Source: an uncultured Rhodopila sp. (lineage in GTDB: Bacteria > Pseudomonadota > Alphaproteobacteria > Acetobacterales > Acetobacteraceae). Taken from it: a stretch of 64,000 nt of DNA. The notes beneath the pieces are model-generated. The model made no database searches. It was not told the origin of the DNA and saw only the letters and a list, made by a program, of their open reading frames with translations. Positions 36,070 through 45,301 of this stretch are shown piece after piece; the stretch's first letter is position 1, and every line of letters begins with the position of its first letter. The DNA lies in assembly GCF_903915725.1 (NCBI RefSeq), contig NZ_CAIWTY010000064.1, forward strand, positions 1 through 64,000, given 5' to 3'. The position numbers and the translations under genes were made by a program.

Positions 36070-37249
36070 CGGAACCTCCTGTCTGCGCAAGAACTGCCCT
36101 GGCCGAGGCGGCCCGGACCAAAAACCCGTTCGGAGCATGGGTGCGCCCGCAGAGCACGTTGCGATGGTGGCGCTCCAGCGGATGGTCGCGGGAAATGCCG
36201 GTATTGCCGGCGATCCGCAGCGCGATGTCCACCACGCGGATGGCGTTTTCCAGCACCACATGGCGGATCTGCGCAGGTGCGTTGCCGCCGTCCCGCCCGT
36301 CATCCGCATCGCGCGCCACGGACTCCAGCAGCCGATCCCCGGCCTCCAGCAGGATTTCGATTTCGCCGAGCTGGTCCTGAATCAGCGGCAGCGAAGCCAG
36401 CGGCGCCCGCAGCGATCCCGGCGTAAACCGCGCAGCGAAAGCCAGCACCTCGTCGCGCGCCGCCCGGGCGATGCCGTGGTAGACCGAGCCAATTAGCACC
36501 ATGAACCAAGCCCATTGCTGCGGATCGAAGCGGCGGCCCGCGCTGGCGGGTGCCAGGTCGAGCACCCAGCCCTCCGGCACCAAGACATCCTCGAAGACGA
36601 TGTCGTGGCTGTTGGTGGCGCGCATGCCGGTGGTGTTCCACCCTGCCTCGATGCGCGTCCCCGGCGACTTGTCGCCGATGACGAACGACCCGAGGCGCGG
36701 TTCGGCTTCGTCGGTGACCGCCAGGACCAGGTACCAGTGCAGCAACGCGCCCCCGGTCGCGTAGCGCTTGTGCCCGGTGACCCGCCAGCCCTCGGGCGTT
36801 TTCCGCGCCAGCGTGCGCGGCAGGGTGCCGTAGGAGGGCGATCCCGCTTCCGGTTCGACCTGCAACGCGTTGATCAGGGCCGGCCCCTGCCGCCCCGACG
36901 CAAGAACCGCCCGGGCGAGGTCCACCGGCCAGCGCCTCCCCAGCCTGATCGAGGCCAGATTAACGTAGTGCATCGACAGGATCAGTGCGGTGGAAGGCTC
37001 GCCACGGGCGATCTCCGCGATGATCTTTTGCGCCACGACCAAAGCAGCGCCAGCCACGCCATCGGCCGCAGCGGAAACGAGGTTCACCAGACCTTCGGCA
37101 TGCAGTGCGGCGAAATTGGCCGCCGGATACGCGCCGGTGGCGTCCAACTCGCCCGCGGTCGCCGCGAACCCGTCGGCGAGGCGCCGGGCGCGGGCGAGCC
37201 AATCGCCGGGTTCCCCCGCGGGGATTGCAAGCCGGGCCGAGGCGCTCAT
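36059..37249 (-). CDS. Acyl-CoA-dehydrogenase-fold flavoprotein, DszC-like
   Basis: A 396-aa protein starting at ATG 37249 (MSASARLAIPAG); a longer frame reaches 37342 but lacks family similarity. Family blocks: EIARGEPSTALILSMHYVNLASI, GWRVTGHKRYATGGALLHWYLVLAV, GWNTTGMRATNSHDIVFEDV and the C-terminal LERHHRNVLCGRTHAPNGFLV. The HHRNV motif corresponds to the HWRNV region of the DszC/SfnB-like protein at 28613. Its pairing with a DszB-like gene strongly suggests flavin-dependent S-oxygenation upstream of desulfination. Confidence 0.85.
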   Translation of the reverse strand: MSASARLAIPAGEPGDWLARARRLADGFAATAGELDATGAYPAANFAALHAEGLVNLVSAAADGVAGAALVVAQKIIAEIARGEPSTALILSMHYVNLASIRLGRRWPVDLARAVLASGRQGPALINALQVEPEAGSPSYGTLPRTLARKTPEGWRVTGHKRYATGGALLHWYLVLAVTDEAEPRLGSFVIGDKSPGTRIEAGWNTTGMRATNSHDIVFEDVLVPEGWVLDLAPASAGRRFDPQQWAWFMVLIGSVYHGIARAARDEVLAFAARFTPGSLRAPLASLPLIQDQLGEIEILLEAGDRLLESVARDADDGRDGGNAPAQIRHVVLENAIRVVDIALRIAGNTGISRDHPLERHHRNVLCGRTHAPNGFLVRAASARAVLAQTGGSDAV

Positions 37250-37510
37250 GCGGCGGCGGGCCAGTCGCGACGGGAAAGGCGGGCGGGGGAAACCAGCATC
37301 GCTCTGACTCCGGAACCTGACAGCGCAACCAACCTGACGCACGCGTTGAATATGTCAATATACATTCATCCGTCAGGATTGGCGCCGATGCGGCGTGGCG
37401 TCCAACTCTTTCCACGGCCGTGCTACGTATGTAAGGTGATGGACGACCGACCGCGGTACCGCGTTTGCATGGACAATCGTCGGGACATCAACGCCCTGTA
37501 GGAGAAGCGG
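37250..37510. promoter_or_regulatory. Divergent promoter region, dszC-like / LLM-ssu operon
   Basis: 261 bp with an AT-rich centre at about 37345-37372 (TTGAATATGTCAATATACATTC). It contains a TTGACA box on the minus strand (37358-37353) pointing at the DszC/DszB-like pair. Downstream AT patches could serve the LLM gene. GGAGAAGCGG before 37511 provides a ribosome-binding site. Confidence 0.35.
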
Positions 37511-38527
37511 ATGAAACTCGGCCTGTTTCTGTTCCCCGAATCGCGCGATCCGGCGGCGGACGACCGCGTCATCGACGAGTCGGTCCAGGAAGCCAGGCTC
37601 GCCGAGGCGGAAGGCATGGATGCGGTGTTCCTCGTCGAGCACCATTTCGACGGCAATTGCGCCTATGTCGACCCGGTGACGTTCGCCGCCGCCCTCGCCA
37701 TCGCCACCAGCCGCATCTCCATCGGCTTTGCCGTGCTGAAGACATCGCTCTATCACCCGATCCGCATGGCCGAGCAGATCTCGCTGGTCGATAACCTGAG
37801 TAAAGGTCGTCTGATCGTCGGCCTCGGCCGCGGCAGCCTGGTGAATTTGCACGAATACAGCGGATACCAGATCGACCCCGACAGCGCGCAGGAACGCTTC
37901 GAGGAGATCGAGGCAATCCTGCTGAAGTGCTGGAACAATGAACAGGTCCGCCACACCGGGAAATACTGGAACTTCGAAATCCCGATGCTGCGGCCGCGGC
38001 CCTATACCAAGCCGTATCCGCCAATCCTGCGCAGCGTGGCGTCCGAGGCGTCGCTCGCCGCCCAGGCCCGCCAGGGGCGCCCCGTGCTGATGGCAGCGGC
38101 GACCGCGGCCGGAGCTGCGCGGAACGTCGAGATCTATCGCAACGCCGCGCGCGAAGCGGGTTTCTCCGACACCGCGATCGAGCACGCCCTCTCGCAGTGC
38201 TGGGTCGCCCGCACCGTCATCCTGGCCCCAACGGACCTCGAAGCGATCGAGATCGGCTTGCCGTATTTCCGTCAGATGCAGACGTATCGCGCCGCCCAGA
38301 GCACCGCTTTCGAGGCGATGGTCGCCAAGGCGAACAACCAGCCGGGCCTGCCGGTGCTCTGCGGATCGCCCGAAACCGTGCTGGAGGATTTCACCAGCCT
38401 GGCGAAGACCGGCGTCGGCGGCGTCATCATCCGCTTCCGCTCCGGCCCGATGCCGGCCGCGTTCTCCTCCCGCGCGCTGAAACTGTTCATGCAGGAGATC
38501 GCACCGCAGGTCCGCGCGGCGTCCTGA
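37511..38527 (+). CDS. LLM-class flavin-dependent oxidoreductase, luciferase-alpha-like (short type)
   Basis: A 338-aa TIM-barrel flavoprotein, shorter than the NtaA types in this window. The start is ATG 37511 with AGGAGAAG upstream. It opens MKLGLFLFPESRD, typical of bacterial-luciferase-like enzymes. It has VFLVEHHFDG (the E-H-H of the family), SLVDNLSKGRLIVGLGRGSLVNLHEYSGY and the late GSPETVLEDFTSLAKTGVGG. It probably oxidises the substrate delivered by the SsuCBA-like importer that follows, or acts with the divergent DszC/DszB-like pair. Confidence 0.9.
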   Translation: MKLGLFLFPESRDPAADDRVIDESVQEARLAEAEGMDAVFLVEHHFDGNCAYVDPVTFAAALAIATSRISIGFAVLKTSLYHPIRMAEQISLVDNLSKGRLIVGLGRGSLVNLHEYSGYQIDPDSAQERFEEIEAILLKCWNNEQVRHTGKYWNFEIPMLRPRPYTKPYPPILRSVASEASLAAQARQGRPVLMAAATAAGAARNVEIYRNAAREAGFSDTAIEHALSQCWVARTVILAPTDLEAIEIGLPYFRQMQTYRAAQSTAFEAMVAKANNQPGLPVLCGSPETVLEDFTSLAKTGVGGVIIRFRSGPMPAAFSSRALKLFMQEIAPQVRAAS

Positions 38528-38567
38528 CATGCGGATCGTGGTTCCCTCCGAATAACGCCTTGTCCGC

Positions 38568-39473
38568 GTGATGTCCCCAATATACGGTCCAACCTGCTAT
38601 TCCAGCCATGAGGTCGCATTGGGCAGCGCTCTGACATCAACCTTGCCGGCAAGCGCGGCATCCGAACCGGAGGCGGTGGTTCCGCCGCAACACGCCGCCA
38701 ATCCCCGGATGGTCGCGCTGCTCTCCTGGCTCGCCCCGGTCCTGCTGCTGCTGGTCTGGGAGGCCGCGGCGCAACTCGGCCGCATCCCGCCGCATCTGCT
38801 GCCCGCCCCGAGCAAGGTCGCGCGCACCGCGTTCCACCTGGCGGTGCATGGCAGCCTGCTGCACGACCTCGGGATCAGCCTGCTGCGCGCGGCGGCCGGT
38901 TTCGCCATCGGCGGCTCCATCGGCTTCGCGCTCGGCACTGCCGTCGGCTTCTCCCGCATTGCCGAGGCGCTGATCGACCGCTCGGTGCAGATGATCCGCG
39001 CCATCCCGTTTCTCGCACTGCTGCCGCTGGTGATCGTCTGGCTCGGCGTCGGCGAGGCGGAAAAGATCTTCCTCGTGGCGCTCGGCGTCACCTTCCCGAT
39101 CTACATCAACACCACGCTGGGGATCAGGCAGGTCGATCCCAAGCTGCTGGAGCTGGGCCGCGTGCAGGGGTTGGGCACCGCGGCGATGATCCGCCGCATC
39201 GTCCTGCCCGGCGCGCTGCCCTCGGTGCTGACCGGGGTCCGTTACGCCCTCGCCACGGCCTGGCTGGCCCTTGTCGTTGCTGAAACGATTGGCGCGGACG
39301 CGGGCATCGGATTCCTGGCCATGGATGCGCGGGAGTTTCTCCGCACCGACGTGATCTTCCTGACGATCCTGATCTACGCCCTGATTGGCGTTTCCGCCGA
39401 CTGGGTCGCCCGCCGGCTGGAGCGCCGTCTGTTGGCGTGGCACCCGAATTTCGCCAGCCCGGGCGGCCGATGA
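38568..39473 (+). CDS. ABC transporter permease, SsuC/TauC-like
   Basis: About 301 aa from GTG 38568, but the start is unsure: ATG 38571 or TTG 38619 (after ATGAGGT) are alternatives, and the first 30 residues look non-conserved. The core begins LSWLAPVLLLLVWEAAAQLGRIPPHLLPAPSKV, the usual first span of sulfonate permeases. It continues with MIRAIPFLALLPLVIVWLGVGEAEKI and ARVQG-type coupling loop LLELGRVQGLGTAAMIRRIVLPGALPS. It forms the channel for an aliphatic sulfonate- or taurine-type substrate with the next two genes. Confidence 0.88.
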   Translation: MMSPIYGPTCYSSHEVALGSALTSTLPASAASEPEAVVPPQHAANPRMVALLSWLAPVLLLLVWEAAAQLGRIPPHLLPAPSKVARTAFHLAVHGSLLHDLGISLLRAAAGFAIGGSIGFALGTAVGFSRIAEALIDRSVQMIRAIPFLALLPLVIVWLGVGEAEKIFLVALGVTFPIYINTTLGIRQVDPKLLELGRVQGLGTAAMIRRIVLPGALPSVLTGVRYALATAWLALVVAETIGADAGIGFLAMDAREFLRTDVIFLTILIYALIGVSADWVARRLERRLLAWHPNFASPGGR

Positions 39474-40159
39474 GCGCCCTTCCTCCCGCTGTCAGAGTGG
39501 TCAACCTGGTCCGCCGCTACGGCGGGCGCACCGTGCTGAACGATTTGAACCTGCGCATCGAGCGCGGCGAGTTCGTCGTTCTGCTGGGCGAAAGCGGCTG
39601 CGGCAAGACCACGCTGCTGCGCGCTTTGGCCGGGCTGGATCATGTCCAGGGCGGCCGGATCGAAGCGCCCCGCCGCCCGGCGATGGTGTTCCAGGAGCAT
39701 CGCCTGCTGCCATGGGATCCACTGTGGCGCAACGTGGCACTCGGGCTTCAGGCGGCCGACGCTCGCGCCAGGGCCGAGGCTGCGTTGGCCGAAGTCGGCC
39801 TCGGCGGCCGGCTCGACGACTGGCCGCGCAACCTGTCGGGCGGCCAGGCGCAACGCGTCGCCCTGGCCCGCGCCCTGGTGCAGAAGCCCGAACTGCTGCT
39901 GCTGGACGAGCCATTCGCCGCGCTCGACGCGCTGACCCGCATCCGCATGCACGCGCTGGTGAAACAGCTTGTCGCCCGCCATCGCCCCGCCGTGCTGCTG
40001 GTCACGCATGACGTGGACGAGGCGATCGCCCTGGCGGACCGCATCCTGGTGATGCGAGAGGGCGCCATCGCGGCGGGGTATTTTGTTTCGGATGCGCGCG
40101 ACCCGCTCGCGCTGCGCCAGTCGCTGCTGGCCGAACTTGGCGTCACCACCTTTGCCTGA
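39470..40159 (+). CDS. ABC transporter ATPase, SsuB-like
   Basis: A 229-aa nitrate/sulfonate-type ATPase in an ATGA overlap with the permease. Walker A GESGCGKT (about residues 40-47), VFQEHRLLPWDPLWRNV, LSGGQAQRVALARAL, Walker B LLLLDEPFAALD and LVTHDVDEA are intact. The short length and the RLLPW sequence are typical of SsuB. It energises SsuC. Confidence 0.93.
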   Translation: MSALPPAVRVVNLVRRYGGRTVLNDLNLRIERGEFVVLLGESGCGKTTLLRALAGLDHVQGGRIEAPRRPAMVFQEHRLLPWDPLWRNVALGLQAADARARAEAALAEVGLGGRLDDWPRNLSGGQAQRVALARALVQKPELLLLDEPFAALDALTRIRMHALVKQLVARHRPAVLLVTHDVDEAIALADRILVMREGAIAAGYFVSDARDPLALRQSLLAELGVTTFA

Positions 40160-40172
40160 CGAGGACATTACG

Positions 40173-41135
40173 ATGGCTCCCATTCCGCGCCGCCGTTTGC
40201 TGCAATATTCGTTCCCCGCGCTGGCCGCGTCCGGGCGCGCCCGGGGCCGGACGACCGACACGGTGCGCCTGACCTGGGGCTACGGCGGCCTGACGCTGAT
40301 CGCCAAGGAGCGCGGCGTGTTTGAGCAGCACCTGGCGCAGCAGGGCATCAAGGTGGAGTGGCTCGGACCGTTCCCCAACCACGCGCCCACGCTTCAGGCG
40401 GTGGCCGGCGGGAGCGCGGATTTCAGTTTCGGTGGCAGCACAACCCCGGCGCTGGCCGCGCTGATCGCCGGTGCGCCGTTGGTGTTTGCTGAATTTGTCA
40501 ACTATGAGCCGCGGACGACAGCGATCATCGCGCTGGATGGATCCGGCATCAATACGGTCGAGGACCTGGCCGGGAAATCGGTGGCGGTCAACCGCTCCGG
40601 CCTGGGCGAATTCCTGCTGGTGGCGGCGCTGGAGAAACACAAGGTCGACCGGTCGAAAGTCCGCTTCGTCTATCTCAATCCGCCGGACGCGGCGCCCGCT
40701 TTGGGTTCGGGCAAGGTGGATGCCTGGGCGATGTGGAGCCCGGGTGTCGACATCGCCCGCCGGCAATACAACGCGCACGACATTTTCGTCGAGCAACGCG
40801 ACCTGGATTTTCAGATCGACTTCACATCCTATCTGGTGCCGCGCAGCTTTGCCCGGGACAATCCCGATCTTGTCCGGGCGGTGATTGCCGCGCTCCGGCA
40901 GGAAGCCGCGTGGTCCGACGAACACCCGCTGGACTCCGAGATCATAGCCCAGCGCAAGGCCAACTACAGCGACGAAATCCGCGACTACTTCGTGACCCTG
41001 CACCGGCGGTACACGTTCTATGAACCGAACGACAAGGCGTTCGTCGCCCGGCTGCAATCGGCGGCCGACTGGCTGACGGAGCGGAAGGTGCTTCCGGAGC
41101 AGGTGACGGTCGCCGAGTATCTCGCACCGGCTTGA
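40173..41135 (+). CDS. ABC transporter substrate-binding protein, SsuA-like (aliphatic sulfonate type)
   Basis: A 320-aa binding protein. The start ATG 40173 follows GACGAGGA. The N-terminus PRRRLLQYSFPALAAS looks like a short Tat-type signal. The mature part has WGYGGLTLIAKERGVFE, DFSFGGSTTPALAALIAGAPLV, DLAGKSVAVNRSGLGEFLLVAAL and ALGSGKVDAWAMWSPGVDIA, all typical of SsuA. It lies 13 nt after the ATPase gene, completing a C-B-A ordered importer. Unlike the protein at 35050 it lacks the DszB cysteine motif. Confidence 0.92.
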   Translation: MAPIPRRRLLQYSFPALAASGRARGRTTDTVRLTWGYGGLTLIAKERGVFEQHLAQQGIKVEWLGPFPNHAPTLQAVAGGSADFSFGGSTTPALAALIAGAPLVFAEFVNYEPRTTAIIALDGSGINTVEDLAGKSVAVNRSGLGEFLLVAALEKHKVDRSKVRFVYLNPPDAAPALGSGKVDAWAMWSPGVDIARRQYNAHDIFVEQRDLDFQIDFTSYLVPRSFARDNPDLVRAVIAALRQEAAWSDEHPLDSEIIAQRKANYSDEIRDYFVTLHRRYTFYEPNDKAFVARLQSAADWLTERKVLPEQVTVAEYLAPA

Positions 41136-41224
41136 CGCCGATCGGGTGCGCGGCACCGGTTCGGGATCTTTGCCCCGCCGCCCGCGGACCCTAATTCCAC
41201 GTCCTTTCATGTCACTTTCCTTAT

Positions 41225-41252
41225 TTGACGTACCACGCGGGTATGATATTGT
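41225..41252 (+). promoter_or_regulatory. Candidate promoter for the LLM-SBP-permease operon
   Basis: TTGACG (41225-41230), 16-nt spacer, TATTGT (41247-41252), in the AT-rich part of the 218-bp gap before the LLM start at 41354. Good -35, moderate -10. Confidence 0.4.
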
Positions 41253-41353
41253 CTCGCCAGATGCGGATGTAAATCGAGTGCGCCAGGCCGACCCGCCGGC
41301 GCCGCCGGGCAGGTCATGTCTTTTGACGTCAACAGTTGCAGGGGTGACCTTTC

Positions 41354-42697
41354 ATGAGCACGCCGGGAAAGCTTCACCTCAACATCAACATTCTCAGTTC
41401 GGGCTTTCACGGCGCCTCGTGGCGATCAGCCACCGGCGTTCCCGACGCGTTCATTTCCGTCGATCACTACGTCAGGACCGCGAAAATCGCCGAGCGGGGC
41501 GCGTTCGACGCCGTGTTTCTCGCCGACACGCCGTCGGTGACGGATCAGCCCGGTTACCGGCCGTTCCTGGCGCTGGAACCCACCATCGTGCTCGCCACCA
41601 TCGCCGCTCACACCACGCATATCGGCCTGATCGGCACCGCATCCTCGACTTTCAACGACCCGTATAATCTTGCCCGGCGCTTCGCCTCGCTCGACCTGGC
41701 CAGCCATGGCCGCGTCGGCTGGAACGTGGTGACCACCGCCGATGGCGGTGCCGCAAAGAATTTCGGCCTCGATACTGTCGTCGGCCACGCCGATCGGCAT
41801 GAGCGGGCGAGCGAATTTACCCGGGTGGTGAAGGCGCTGTGGGACAGTTGGGAAGACGGCGCCCTGATCGCCGACAAATCGACCGGCCGTTTTCTCGATC
41901 TCCATCGGCTGCACGCCATCGACCATGCCGGCAAGCATTACCGGGTGCGCGGCCCGCTCAACGTGCCGGCATCACCGCGCCAGGGGCGGCCGGTGTTGAT
42001 CCAGGCCGGCGGTTCGGGTGATGGCAGAAATCTCGCGGCCGAGCACGCGGAGGCGATTTTCTCCGTCGCCCACACCAAGGAGGACGGCATCGCCTTCGCC
42101 GCCGACGTGCGCGCCCGTGCCGCCCGCTTCGGCCGCGGGCCGGATGACATCGTCTTCCTGCCTGGCCTCGCCACGATCCTCGGGGCCACCGAGGCGGACG
42201 CGAAGCGGCGCGAGGAAGAGTTGTGGGATTTGCTGCCGATCGACTACGCGCTCTCGCGCCTGGCCGGCACGCTGCAGATCGATCGGGAGCGGCTGGAACT
42301 GGATCAGCCCTTGCCGGACGACATCGCGATTCCGGTTGACGGCATGCAGACTTTCTCGAAAGCGAGCCTGGATACGGCGCGCCGCGAACGGCTGACCGTG
42401 CGCCAGTTGCTGCGCAAACTCGGCGGCAGCACCGGCCATCGGCTGATCGTCGGCACGCCGGAACAGATCGCCGATGACATTGCGGAATGGTTCGCCGCCG
42501 GCGCCGCCGACGGGTTCAACCTGATGCCGGACGTGCTGCCCGACGGCCTCGAAACGTTCGTCGACCACGTGGTGCCGCTGCTGCGCCGCAAGGGGATTTT
42601 CCGCGAAGCCTACGAGGCGGCGACGTTGCGGGAGCATTTCGGCCTGGCCCGCCCGGTCAACCAGTTCTCGGCCGCGCGCGCCGCCGCCGCTGAATAG
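41354..42697 (+). CDS. LLM-class flavin-dependent monooxygenase (NtaA/SnaA/DszA family)
   Basis: A 447-aa enzyme starting MSTPGKLHLNINILSSG. It has FDAVFLADTPSV, GRVGWNVVTTADGGAAKNFG, KALWDSWEDGALIADKSTG, PVLIQAGGSGDG and GTPEQIADDIAEWFAAGAADGFNLMPDVLPDGLETF. It is the nearest paralogue of the truncated gene at the left edge, so the two may share a substrate. It is the first gene of a six-gene operon with an SBP, two permeases, a fused ATPase and another LLM. FMNH2 must be supplied by a reductase encoded elsewhere. Confidence 0.93.
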   Translation: MSTPGKLHLNINILSSGFHGASWRSATGVPDAFISVDHYVRTAKIAERGAFDAVFLADTPSVTDQPGYRPFLALEPTIVLATIAAHTTHIGLIGTASSTFNDPYNLARRFASLDLASHGRVGWNVVTTADGGAAKNFGLDTVVGHADRHERASEFTRVVKALWDSWEDGALIADKSTGRFLDLHRLHAIDHAGKHYRVRGPLNVPASPRQGRPVLIQAGGSGDGRNLAAEHAEAIFSVAHTKEDGIAFAADVRARAARFGRGPDDIVFLPGLATILGATEADAKRREEELWDLLPIDYALSRLAGTLQIDRERLELDQPLPDDIAIPVDGMQTFSKASLDTARRERLTVRQLLRKLGGSTGHRLIVGTPEQIADDIAEWFAAGAADGFNLMPDVLPDGLETFVDHVVPLLRRKGIFREAYEAATLREHFGLARPVNQFSAARAAAAE

Positions 42698-42707
42698 GAG
42701 TTTGCGC

Positions 42708-44321
42708 ATGACCGGAATTGGCTCAAAAACGATACTGGGTCTCGCGGCGGCCGCGGCGCTCAGCCTGGGCACCGCCCGGGCGGAACCACCGCATGGCGGC
42801 ATCATTCGCTACGGCCACGAGCAGGAGCCGCCCTGCCTGTATGCCGGCTGGGTGCAGGCCGGCTACATTCAGCGCCAATACGCCGACAATCTGGTCGCCC
42901 GCGACCACGACGGCCGGATCGTCCCGTGGCTCGCGACCGAATGGACCGTTTCGCCTGACAACAAGACCTACATCTTCAAGATCAAGCCGGACGTGAAGTT
43001 CACCGACGGCACCGTGCTCGATGCCGATGCCATCGTCTACAACTTCAATCACTGGTTTTCCGACGATCCCGACAAGATCAACCGCAATGCCAAGCTGTAT
43101 GTGTATGAATATATCAGCTCGGTCACCGCATCCGATAAGCTGACCCTGAAGATCGAACTCAGCCGCCCGTATCAGCCGCTGCTGACCGTTCTGAGCACGT
43201 ATTTCTTCGGCATCCTCTCGCCCACCGCGCTGGACAAGGGCCCGCAGGCGGTGTGCGAAAAGCCGGTGGGGTCCGGCCCGTTCTACGTCGAGCAATGGAA
43301 CCGCGGTCAAAATGTTATCCTGAAGCGCAACCCGAACTACAATTCGGCACCGGCCACCGCGCATCACCAGGGTCCGGCTTATGTGGACGGCATCGTCTGG
43401 AAGTTCCTGAAGGACGATACGGTGCGCTACGGCTCCCTGGTTTCCGGCGGATCGGACGCGATCTACGACATTCCCGCTGTGGACTGGGACGAGGCCAGGT
43501 CGCGCTACAGTGTTATCCAGGACATCACCGGCGGCACGCCGACGCGCCTGCAGCTCAACACCGCCTTCGCTCCGTTCGACGACGTCAGGGTGCGCCAGGC
43601 TTTTGCGTATGTTTCCGACAGGCGCAAGGCGGTGGACGTCTCGTTCCACGGCTCAACCCCCTATAACGGCAACGGGGCGCTCAGCCTCTCGACGCCGGAG
43701 GCGCTGAAGGACCTGGCTGCGAGCTATCCGTATGATCCGGCTGCCGCGAACGGCCTGCTGGATCAGGCGGGCTGGACCGGACGCACCGGCGACGGCATCC
43801 GCACCAAGGGCGGCCAGCCGCTCATGGTGCGCATACTCTATGCGGCCGGCGCGCTGATCAATTCGGACGGAATCCAGGTGCTGCAAATCCTGCAGGACCA
43901 GGCGCGGGACGCCGGCTTCGACGTGGTGCTGAAACCCATCCCGCAGGCCGACTGGTTCGCCGGCAAGGGCCGCGGCCCCACCGATTACGACGCCCAGCCG
44001 GCCTACTGGGTCGCCTCATCAGCCGAAATCCTGAAGATTTCCTGGCGGCCGGATCAGCGCGGCGTGGTCAACCCGAACAATGCCTCGCGCTTCCAGCCGC
44101 CGGAACTGTGGGCGAAGATCGAGGAGGCCGATCGGACGTTCGACGATGCAAGGCGGCTGGCGCTGTACCAGGGCGCCCAGCGCATCATCGTCGATAATGC
44201 CGCGGTTGTCGGCCTGTTCCCGCTGACCGTCTCGATCGCCAGCCAGCCGAAGCTGAAGGACATCTGGATTTCCAGCCCGGTCAGTGAGCCGGTGTTCCAC
44301 GACGCGTATTTCGATCGATGA
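42708..44321 (+). CDS. Family-5 ABC transporter substrate-binding protein (Sec signal)
   Basis: A 537-aa peptide-type receptor. The start ATG 42708 follows AATAGGAG. The signal MTGIGSKTILGLAAAAALSLGTARA has no twin arginine, unlike most binding proteins here, so it uses Sec. The mature part has GGIIRYGHEQEPPCLYAG, ATEWTVSPDNKTYIFKIKPDVKFTDG and GSGPFYVEQWNRGQNVILKRNPNYN. It belongs to a third SBP subgroup in the window. Its stop overlaps the permease start (ATGA). Confidence 0.93.
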   Translation: MTGIGSKTILGLAAAAALSLGTARAEPPHGGIIRYGHEQEPPCLYAGWVQAGYIQRQYADNLVARDHDGRIVPWLATEWTVSPDNKTYIFKIKPDVKFTDGTVLDADAIVYNFNHWFSDDPDKINRNAKLYVYEYISSVTASDKLTLKIELSRPYQPLLTVLSTYFFGILSPTALDKGPQAVCEKPVGSGPFYVEQWNRGQNVILKRNPNYNSAPATAHHQGPAYVDGIVWKFLKDDTVRYGSLVSGGSDAIYDIPAVDWDEARSRYSVIQDITGGTPTRLQLNTAFAPFDDVRVRQAFAYVSDRRKAVDVSFHGSTPYNGNGALSLSTPEALKDLAASYPYDPAAANGLLDQAGWTGRTGDGIRTKGGQPLMVRILYAAGALINSDGIQVLQILQDQARDAGFDVVLKPIPQADWFAGKGRGPTDYDAQPAYWVASSAEILKISWRPDQRGVVNPNNASRFQPPELWAKIEEADRTFDDARRLALYQGAQRIIVDNAAVVGLFPLTVSIASQPKLKDIWISSPVSEPVFHDAYFDR

Positions 44322-45301
44322 GCGAGCCCGCCATTACAGCCAGGCAAGCACCGCCATGGCGCCGCCGAACAGCCGCCGTGCTGCGGCGCCTGCTCGGCGC
44401 GGTGGCCGTGTTCTGGGCGGTGGCGACGTTCACTTTCTGCGTCCAGTCGCTGCTGCCCGGCGACCGGGCCGAGATGATGCTGAACGTGGCGTCCGGTACA
44501 TTGGTGCAGGCGTCGAAGGCGGAGCTGGCGGCGGTCAACGCCCGGTACGGCTTCGACCAGCCGCTTTCCGTGCAATATTTGCGCTACATCGAAGCGTTGC
44601 CACGCGGCGACTTCGGCGTTTCGTACCAGACGCACCGTCCGGTGCGGGACATGATCGCCGAACAGATCCGGCCGACAATCCTGCTCACGGCGTCCGCCCT
44701 CGTGCTGGCCTGGGTGATCGCGATTGTGGTGACAGTAACGACCGCCGGCCGCCCCGGACGCCTGTCGCGCTTCATCGGCGGCGTCCAGGTCGCCACCGCC
44801 GTCGCCCCGCCCTACTGGATCGGCACCATCCTGCTCGTGGTTTTCGCGGTCCGGCTGCGCCTGTTCCCGGTCGAGGGCGACAACGGGCTGCCGGGGCTGG
44901 TCCTGCCGGCGGCGGCGCTGGCGATTCCGCTCTCCGGCTTCCTCGGCCAGGTGATTCGCGAGGAATTCTCCCGTGTCCTCGAACAGCCCTTCGTCACCAC
45001 GGCCCGCATGCGCGGCATGGGCGACACCGGCGTGCGGCTGCGGCACGTGCTGCGCCACGCGGCGCTGCCGGGCGTGACCCTGTCCGGCTGGGCCGTCGGC
45101 GCGCTGTTCTCGGGCGCCGCGGTGATCGAGACCGTGTTCGCCCGGCCGGGTATCGGCGGCCTGCTGGTGGCGGCAACGTCGTCCCGCGACATTCCCCTCG
45201 TCACCGGGATCATCGTGGCTTCGGCGGGGATTTACATCCTGGCCAACCTGCTCGTCGATCTCGCCTATCCCATCATTGATCCAAGGTTGAGGGCGCGATG
45301 A
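44318..45301 (+). CDS. Dipeptide/oligopeptide-type ABC permease, DppB-like
   Basis: A 327-aa permease in an ATGA overlap with the SBP. After a basic N-terminus it has the anchor FWAVATFTFCVQSLLPGDRAEMM. It carries LNARYGFDQPLSVQYLRY-type DppB features, REEFSRVLEQPFVTTARMRGMGDTGVRLRHVLRHAALPG as coupling loop, and ends DLAYPIIDPRLRAR. It forms the channel with the next gene, whose ATG overlaps its stop. Confidence 0.93.
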   Translation: MSEPAITARQAPPWRRRTAAVLRRLLGAVAVFWAVATFTFCVQSLLPGDRAEMMLNVASGTLVQASKAELAAVNARYGFDQPLSVQYLRYIEALPRGDFGVSYQTHRPVRDMIAEQIRPTILLTASALVLAWVIAIVVTVTTAGRPGRLSRFIGGVQVATAVAPPYWIGTILLVVFAVRLRLFPVEGDNGLPGLVLPAAALAIPLSGFLGQVIREEFSRVLEQPFVTTARMRGMGDTGVRLRHVLRHAALPGVTLSGWAVGALFSGAAVIETVFARPGIGGLLVAATSSRDIPLVTGIIVASAGIYILANLLVDLAYPIIDPRLRAR

